Below are positions 57,354 to 64,000 of a stretch of 64,000 nucleotides of DNA, piece after piece. Each line of letters begins with the position of its first letter. Position 1 is the first letter of the stretch. The DNA lies in NCBI GenBank assembly GCA_964019165.1, contig OZ025277.1, positions 12,035,534 to 12,099,533 of the forward strand, written 5' to 3'. Origin of the DNA: Mastigias papua. Its lineage: Eukaryota; Cnidaria; Scyphozoa; Rhizostomeae; Mastigiidae. A model generated the notes under the pieces. It did no database searches, was not told where the DNA came from, and worked only from the letters and a program-made list of their open reading frames with translations. A program made the translations under genes and the position numbers.

Positions 57354-59883
57354 CACAGAATAGATAATAGGCAGAAGGGACACTCGCGTCGGCGCCTTTG
57401 TTGTTTTCGAGGCGCGGATTGTAAAACTTGTACACCTCTAAACTCGTTGTCAGTTCGAGGCTTATAGCATAACTAGCCGTACGAAGGCCTAGACAGCTTG
57501 CTGCGATGAAATTGGTTTCGACTAAAAGTACAAAATCATGGCATTGATTCTGATTTAACATTAAGAAATGGATAACAGCACATTGGAAATTTAGTGTAGA
57601 AGTGCAAACTGTACACTGGTCGCTTTCATGTGCTTCCAGATTTATTGTGGCATCGCTCATTCACCCAGTCTGTTTTCGTGTTAAAGTATGCCGCCGTACA
57701 ACAACAAATTACACTCCGAAAGTTTTTTGGGGATCAAATCCGCACTAAATGAAGATTTAACAGGCGTCAAGGACTCTTGGCCTGAATACATACTGTATAG
57801 CATGCACTGTGGCACAAGATTCAAGGAATCACAGCAGAATCCAAAACCCCGGTTCAATATGATTTGAGGAACTCAATAACCTACTTTGTTTTGCTTCAGC
57901 TCGGTAGCTTCATTTGATTTATTACCAATATATTAGGCAGCACTTTACTTGCAGCTATTCAGCAGTGCATTGATGCAAAGCTTAAAGGACAAACAATAAT
58001 CTTGGTATCAGTATAATACTCCATTCCTAGATGCTTATCAGAAGACATGTCATAGAGTAGATGATTATGTAAGAGGCATTTCATCCATCACTGGAAAAAA
58101 ATTCTAGGAAGAAGAGACTGTAACTTTCCTTTAGAACAATAAACTTGTAATTGAAGCAAACTTCGACACCATATGGATTAATATTTGCTATTTTAAGAAA
58201 CTGAATAATGTTTCCAGAAGTCTCTATGAATTCTTACTGATGTGGCACACAATATTGACAATTTTTGATGAAAGTTAAGATACACTTTTTGTTTTGTTTT
58301 AAAAAGTATAAGCATTCTTTTTGTGGGGTACATTCATGTCAAGAAACTTGAAGTCTGTGGTACTATCAATGTATTATTTGGCAAATGTCACCCATTAGTG
58401 GCTGGAAAAACATAAGATTTTCATGTACATTGCAGCTTCATTAAAAGACAGTCAATTTTCTACTTACAGAAATACAAAGCATAGTTTCAGTGAGTGGAAA
58501 GTGAGTGATAATATCACTTTTGAAATTATTTAGTAGACATAGGTAATTTGTACTGAATTAGATATTCAACATTATTGTAAACAAGCAACCATGGAAATGA
58601 AGAATTGGCCTAGCAAAAATTCCTTCCTGTATCATAAGACTATTAATTTGTTTCTATTCTTTGAATAGTTTGATGATTATGCATTAAAGGAAATTAAGTA
58701 TTAAAAAGTACTACATCTCAAAATATACTGAGCATCAGTGAGCAGGTGTGTTCAATAAATTGGTGACTTGTTATACAGATTTGTCTATCTATCTATGCAA
58801 CAGTGAACAAGAACCAACTTTGGTTGTTACATACATGCTTGATTAGTAGGGCTAAATTATATTTTAGTTTAAAAAATAAATAAAGCTTTTAACAATGCTG
58901 ACATGTTTTCCATGTTATGTATGAAAAGAAAATAAAAAGAAAACTTTGCCATAAATAAGCTATTCTGCATCAAAATAAGTTGTCACTGATCTAAGGAGCT
59001 CTTGAAAGCTACTCAAGTCTTTCTGTTTCTAATGTAGAGGCATGCAGTGTTCCATAACACTGTAGCACTTGGGAAGTATGAGTATTTGTAGATCTTGTGC
59101 CAGAACATGATATTCAGATAATTCTTTGGCTTCTTGTGCAGGGTATGTTTGACATAGTGAGCCTTTATGCGGAATATCAGTGAGGTGGTTATGAATCATG
59201 TGTTGTTATCAAGCCTACTTGTTACTTTTGTCCTGGCTTTCCTGTCAGCAAACAGACCTCACTCAAGCTTTCTAGTTATGGCAATAGAAGTGGTAGATCT
59301 GTCATAATTGCTGCAAACAAGTCTTGCGTCTTGTTTCTGAATCATCTCTAGCTTTTCAATATTTGAGGCGTGGGAAGATCGCAAACTGCATTATAGCGTA
59401 TTCTGATCTTCTGATCTTGCGTCCCTCAGTATATGCCCATTCTCTGCCCCTAACAACATAAAGAGAACCCTCTAATATGCATACATCCAAATAACTATAA
59501 TCAAATGTACCAGAGTTTAACGATAAGAGGATTGCATGGAGAATAAATACGTGAACTACTTTTGGCCTACTCACCATATAGCTCCAAATGAGACTCAGTA
59601 AAACTGATTGCCAGGCATGATTTCCAGTTGTTGCTACAATTAACTGCAGCGCAATAAGCCCCAATCCGATTACGATTCCATTCGTTGTCCATCTGCACCG
59701 GAGACCTCGAAATTTTTGCAAAAACTGCCTTTTTAGTTGAAACCCCTATACAAACGCTATAGCTTTCCTTCGAATGTTACACCTCTAAACTCGTTTCCAT
59801 GTGGAAAAGTTGACGCATGCGTGAGAAAATCCGTGCCCTCTAAAAAGTCGAGAGTGTCCCTTCTGCCTATTATCTATTCTGTG
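57354..59883. mobile_element. 2.5-kb inverted-repeat DNA element
   Basis: The left end CACAGAATAGATAATAGGCA continues GAAGGGACACTC. It is repeated perfectly in inverted orientation at the right end (about 31 bases), with AT on both outer sides (57352-57353 and 59884-59885) as a possible 2-bp target duplication. A second shared sequence, ACACCTCTAAACTCGTT, occurs near both ends in direct orientation (about 57431 and 59779). No transposase frame is present. A LINE fragment is nested inside. It may be a non-autonomous or decayed cut-and-paste element of unassigned superfamily. Confidence 0.75.
59000..59420 (-). pseudogene. LINE C-terminal fragment nested in the inverted-repeat element
   Basis: Minus-strand reading from 59410 gives EKLEMIQKQDARLVCSNYDR, then STTSIAITRKLE, a KVTSRLDNN-like segment, IPHxxH-type remnants and a YSYFPSATVLWN segment. 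This matches the C-terminal region downstream of the reverse transcriptase in many LINEs. Two or more stops are present. Confidence 0.65.
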
Positions 59884-60487
59884 ATCGTATGGACGCTTTT
59901 GGGAAAAAGCAAGTTAGATAATCTGAAGGACATCTTATACGGGTGAAATTTATCAAGTATAATGAAGGAAAACTGTTTAGGAATTGAGTGACTGTACTTC
60001 ATCTGGACATCTAATCGTATTGATCAAGATGTCTGTACTTAGGTACATTGGTGAAGCTAAAAATCATGCTTGTCGTGCACAAAACAAGCATAGACTGTCT
60101 AACAGTATTTTTCTTCTTTACGAATAATTAATGAAAGCCATCTTCTTTATATGGAACATATTCGTGATATTCTAAGTGACTTGTTCCTTTCAATATGGCA
60201 AGACTTCCACGCTGTATCGTGGTGCTCTATCTTTTCGACGCCCTTTGATTTAATCGTACCCGATATTTATGCCGCAGACAGTCCAAGAGAGACACAAAGT
60301 TATAATGTAACGTCTTGACATTTTACACTCCAGCTATTCCACTACTATATCTAATGTCCAAATATATGAAAGAATTTGCAAAGTACGTGGATATATGATT
60401 ATACTTTTTGGCAAATGTTAAGCTTAGCGCTAAAGAACAGGAATTGATTGTTTGATTGTTGCTTTCAGACGAATTCCCGACGTTACG
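59884..60487. other. Intergenic
   Basis: No gene or element recognised. Confidence 0.35.
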
Positions 60488-61012
60488 TCTAGCGCACACA
60501 GCAAGATTTTTGTCGCTGACAACAAAGATTTTTGCTCTCAGTGACAAAATATGTTCCCCGCACACAGCAGGATTTTTGTTTGAAACTTCTGCCATTGTGT
60601 CCTCCGTTTTCTTTTGGCAGAAAGTGAACTGAAGCACGTGTTCCGACAAGTGACTCTGATTGGTTGAAGCATTCTAATTTTGTCTCAAGTCCCCGCACGC
60701 AGCAAGATCTTAGTCTTTTGTCGTCAGCGACAAAGACAAATAACGACAAGTTCGATACCAGAGATCATCGTCAGCGACAAAAATCTTTGGCCTGTGTTTC
60801 CCGCACACCAGGCACGTCTGTCCGCACCAAGGGCAGGGGGCAAGGTTCCTATTGAGGGCACATTATAGGCATTTTTGCACTAAAATAATTAAGTCCATGG
60901 AAAGGGCAGGAGTGGCTGCTGCCCCCTACCCCCCCCCCCCAGCATAGGCGTCCCTGCCGTACACAGCAGGTTTCCGTCGCCGGTGACAAAACCTGCTGTA
61001 TGCTCTAGGCTT
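60488..61012. repeat. Cluster of palindromic CGCACACAGCA repeats
   Basis: CGCACACAGCA followed by GATTTTTGTCGC occurs at least three times on plus (about 60492, 60549, 60694) and in inverted form (GCGACAAAAATCTTTGGCC at about 60774). A self-complementary copy lies at about 60957-61000 (CAGCAGGTTTCCGTCGCC with GGTGACAAAACCTGCTG). This looks like nested insertions of one small foldback element family. C homopolymer at about 60929-60942. Confidence 0.7.
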
Positions 61013-63447
61013 TAGGGTGACTGCGTTAGTCAGTTCCGTCAAAATATTCTTGAAACCGGGACATTCACATAGATTTATTAAAACAACACCGTACAGTAGT
61101 AAGTTGTATTTAAATATAAGAGAAGCCAGAAAATACTTAATATCGTAATGAATGACCTGATAGAAAATAAACTTCCTCGATTTTAAATTATTGCACAACT
61201 ATCGAGCAAGTTGCAAGCTCCTTGATACGCTGGCACCTTGGGTTGTGCTGCATATGGCTTTCGTGACACCAAGACAATAGTGAGTATAATGCAGTCACAT
61301 GCCAGTGATAACAATACCTATCTTGTGTTCATTGCTGAGGACACTCTAGCTTGCTTGCAGAAATTGTAGACATGCCTCAATCAAAGCATCACAGTCTGCC
61401 ATTGCATGTACAGCCCTGGAGCTGGAGTTATTTGCAATCCATGGGTCAGTAAAATAAGTAAAAAATTGCCTTGCATGTCTTCTGAGCTGCATACAGTCTT
61501 TATGAGGTTGCACCTATCCTATAAGATATTACAGTCTACAATAAACATCTGGATATTCACTATATAAATGAACCTGAAAATCATTGTAATTGCGGCCTTG
61601 AACATTTTACAGCGAGTATATTACAATCCTTGCATAGTTTATTGTTATTTCACCAGGAATCGCTGGTGCACAAATCATACTGTCTGCACTTCAGATGTAA
61701 ATGAATACCATTTAATACTTATAGCATGCGTTATTTGGTTATGTACGATATCTGACTTCTCTACTGGAATTCTTCTGTAGAGCAGAAAATTGATTAGGTA
61801 GCGAGGTTGAAAATTTTTGCTTCATTCATGCATGCTACCTAACTAAAGGCATCATCAATGCTTTTCACGAATAAGTATCCGACGTCAGTTCTTACAAGTT
61901 TGGTTATTGAGGAGGTAGAGAATTCTTAATGAAACAAGGTCGCATTACAAATTTTGTTAGTTCCATTTCTTTGAAACTACCAAGATGTCCTTTGTTTTAA
62001 TAAGCTTCAGGACTTTAAAAAATCTAAGCTAAGTATTGGGCGACTGCAGGGTGGAAGAGGGCGAGCATTTTCCTTTGCCGTGATTCTAGTTCAACCCCAG
62101 AGTATGTATTTCTTTTTAGAAGATTTCATTGAGATTAATATCAAACGGAAATGAAAGCTAAACTGGAGCATCCCTAGCGGTAAACTAAGCAATTAATTAG
62201 TTGAATTAATTAAAGACATTAGCTATGTTACTTAAATTATATATAAGTTATTATAGAATTGAAGGAAGTGTGGCAACAACCTTGATGCTATTGGACCATT
62301 CTATAGAGTATGGCAAAATGCAAGTAGATCTAACCTATGCAAGAAGAAATATTCTACAAGTAGGGTGCACCCTATCATGAGTGAGAATATATCCGCATGC
62401 ACTTCTTTTCGTACTTTAATGAATCTTGTTTTTCTCTTTTAGTTTCTTTTAGCATATACGTGTGTGGCAGTCTTTGCTTTTGCGTGCAGCCCTTTCTTAG
62501 TGTAAACCACTTTAAGCATGGAAATATGCAGAGTGGCAGGATGCTATGATATTTTATAAATTGGAAATGGACGCGTATGCAATTGGGTATTTTATTGATT
62601 TTGACGATGATTGTTATCCATTAACTTCTTTTGAAGCTACCATGCACTTGAGAGGTATAAAATGATCATTGCTGTTAAGTTATATCTTCCTCACTCCTTA
62701 CAATGATGTTCGATGCAATGGTGTAGAGATCATGACGTGCTTATGATAATTAGGCAATGTTTACTTTACTCAATATTCGAAGAAATTATCATATTGTTAC
62801 TGCATAGTCACTTCATGCAAATAGAGCCTCTTATAGCATGAGATGAGCAGTAAATATGGATGGCTTGAATAAGAACACAAAGCCTAATGTATTCTTTCAA
62901 TAATTAGTGTCTTGCCTACACGTTACAATCATCAGTACACTTTAGACATCCACATGCTGCTCAGCTAGATATATTGTTCTTCTCTCTTGCATTACCAGGC
63001 GTTTGTTATCGCTCCTGCGCTTCGAAACAGTTCTGTTCATCTGTTTTAGCTGTAGTTTTTCTTCTATAGGGCGACTTCTAGCTTTTCAGAGTCAATCACG
63101 CTACATTTTGTGAAAGCGGCTTCGTATTGTCGCATTCATTCTGTGGTACACTTTGAGAAATTTTATTGCAATATTCATACCGATTGTCAGGTTGTTTCTT
63201 GTAATATATACTCATAGATGCACAAGTGTACAACTCGTTTGACGAAGATTCATTAATCTCCAATAACCAATTGTCAAGTTATATTTCTTCTTTAATGAAG
63301 TACTTAGAAAGATTATGTTGGTGACATGAGATTATTTCAAATATGAAGTTAGCGATATATCCGTAATAGCTATAGAGCTAAGTTTGTTACTCGCCAATTC
63401 CTCCCCCGACTTATCCTATCTTCAAGCCCCTCCATGCAAACTTCACT
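61013..63447. other. Intergenic made of duplicated non-coding tracts
   Basis: 61.29-61.33 kb matches 25.07 kb, 61.46-61.80 kb matches 32.88-33.25 kb, and 62.45-62.94 kb matches 19.62-20.94 kb without the hAT-like insert. 63.2-63.45 kb is the 3' flank of subfamily A receptors. No gene. Confidence 0.45.
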
Positions 63448-64000
63448 CTAAGTCGTTGGAACCTGCTGCACTTTCTCATCTAAGAATGCAATTGCAACTG
63501 CATTATTGCGCCTCCTATCTTTTCTGCAACAGCATTTCACAATGCTGTCCATTAACATTCTTCTTATGTCTCTATGTAAAAAGATGTAAGTCACTGGCAG
63601 TGTTACGTAATAGCAATTGTTCACCATTATCCCAGCATTCACAATAATATCTGATTCTTTGCTGTTCATAAAATGTCCTGCTATCGCAACAACAACATCT
63701 GGTATAAGAACAAGAAATGTAAAAGAGACGATGATTGCAGTGGAAACACGAAATGCTTGCTTGCGTCCACTCTGTGTTTGTTGGTTATTTGCCGAGGTAT
63801 TAATCAGGTTCCTGTGTCTTATGCGTATTCTCCAATATATGTAGGAATATGTGTACAGGATGAATAGTAAAAGTAAACTGTCCATGACTGTGATAAAAAC
63901 TGCAGAGAAAATGGCAAGATATATCTCTTTACTTAGTATTTTAATAATTGAGAAACTTACTGCCCATGATAGCCAACTGATGGCCAATGCTATATTCACT
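63448..64000 (-). CDS. Rhodopsin-like seven-transmembrane receptor, subfamily A (5' part outside window)
   Basis: 184 codons from the window edge to the stop, covering TM4 to the C-terminus. The frame is open to the edge, so the missing N-terminal 120 or so residues lie beyond 64000. Visible are LAISWLSWAVSF (TM4), [22 protein letters not shown] in part (TM5), RIRIRHRNL in loop 3, KQAFRVSTAIIVSF and LVLIPDVV (TM6), and NNCYYVTLPVTYIFLHRD (TM7/helix 8). CCC and a tail ending QQVPTT follow. All family features in this half are intact, so the gene is likely whole. Confidence 0.88.
   Translation of the reverse strand, partial: VNIALAISWLSWAVSFSIIKILSKEIYLAIFSAVFITVMDSLLLLFILYTYSYIYWRIRIRHRNLINTSANNQQTQSGRKQAFRVSTAIIVSFTFLVLIPDVVVAIAGHFMNSKESDIIVNAGIMVNNCYYVTLPVTYIFLHRDIRRMLMDSIVKCCCRKDRRRNNAVAIAFLDEKVQQVPTT

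Noticed and set aside
59356..59721. 121-codon minus-strand protein
   Set aside because: Its C-terminal part is the start of a LINE tail fragment and the rest is unsupported.

Overview
The window looks like nuclear DNA of an invertebrate metazoan. It is AT-rich, mostly non-coding and dense in eukaryotic transposable elements (BEL/Pao, LINEs with APE endonuclease, a tRNA-derived SINE, hAT-like, pogo-like and other inverted-repeat elements, long TA microsatellites). Its only host-type genes are single-exon seven-transmembrane receptors. The BEL/Pao and LINE types and the expansion of intronless rhodopsin-like receptors fit an anthozoan cnidarian (coral or sea anemone) best, but that is an inference; no species marker is present. 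The backbone is a tandem array of paralogous class A-like GPCR genes of about 300 codons, nearly all on the minus strand. Nine full-length copies are open (4496-5410, 7722-8645 on plus, 13976-14890, 17088-18008, 22264-23175, 28786-29706, 36574-37491, 45168-46088, 55790-56689) and one runs off the right edge (63448-64000). At least five are broken or relic copies (2072-2984, 18933-19108, 31590-32615, a rearranged copy at 33500-34632, 42343-42862). Two subfamilies are clear. B has RTHQ after TM1 and DRLFAIKYSLRY or [13 protein letters not shown] has RTNQ and DRLFSIKYSLRH. They alternate along the array, and their flanks are also duplicated, so the locus grew by repeated segmental duplication followed by decay. 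All copies depart from textbook class A motifs in the same way (Gln at 2.50, DRL, no TM3-ECL2 disulfide, no toggle Trp, LPxxY), suggesting a conserved but divergent receptor type with unknown ligand. Layout: the left edge holds the integrase end and 3' LTR of a BEL/Pao element (1-1611). From 2 to 9 kb there are three receptor copies, with a SINE at 6.2 kb. At 9-14 kb there is plain intergenic DNA and a LINE relic. From 14 to 24 kb there are three receptors, a receptor relic, a 167-bp tandem repeat and an hAT-like element. At 24-28.7 kb there is a pogo-like element, a MITE, and a near-perfect 123-bp-arm palindrome between two TA tracts that carries a hammerhead-ribozyme-like motif. From 28.8 to 37.5 kb there are two receptors, two degraded copies, a LINE tail and inverted-repeat elements. 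At 38.9-41.3 kb a BEL/Pao gag relic is split by a young 1.3-kb LTR element. From 42 to 46 kb there is a receptor pseudogene cut at a pogo-like element, then an intact receptor. At 47-55.4 kb there are two LINEs, one with an inverted internal segment, the other almost intact with a 2A-like peptide. At 55.8-64 kb there are two receptors, a 2.5-kb inverted-repeat element and a cluster of palindromic repeats. Reading frames opening at GTG or TTG were reset to the first family-aligned ATG, because this is a eukaryotic sequence.
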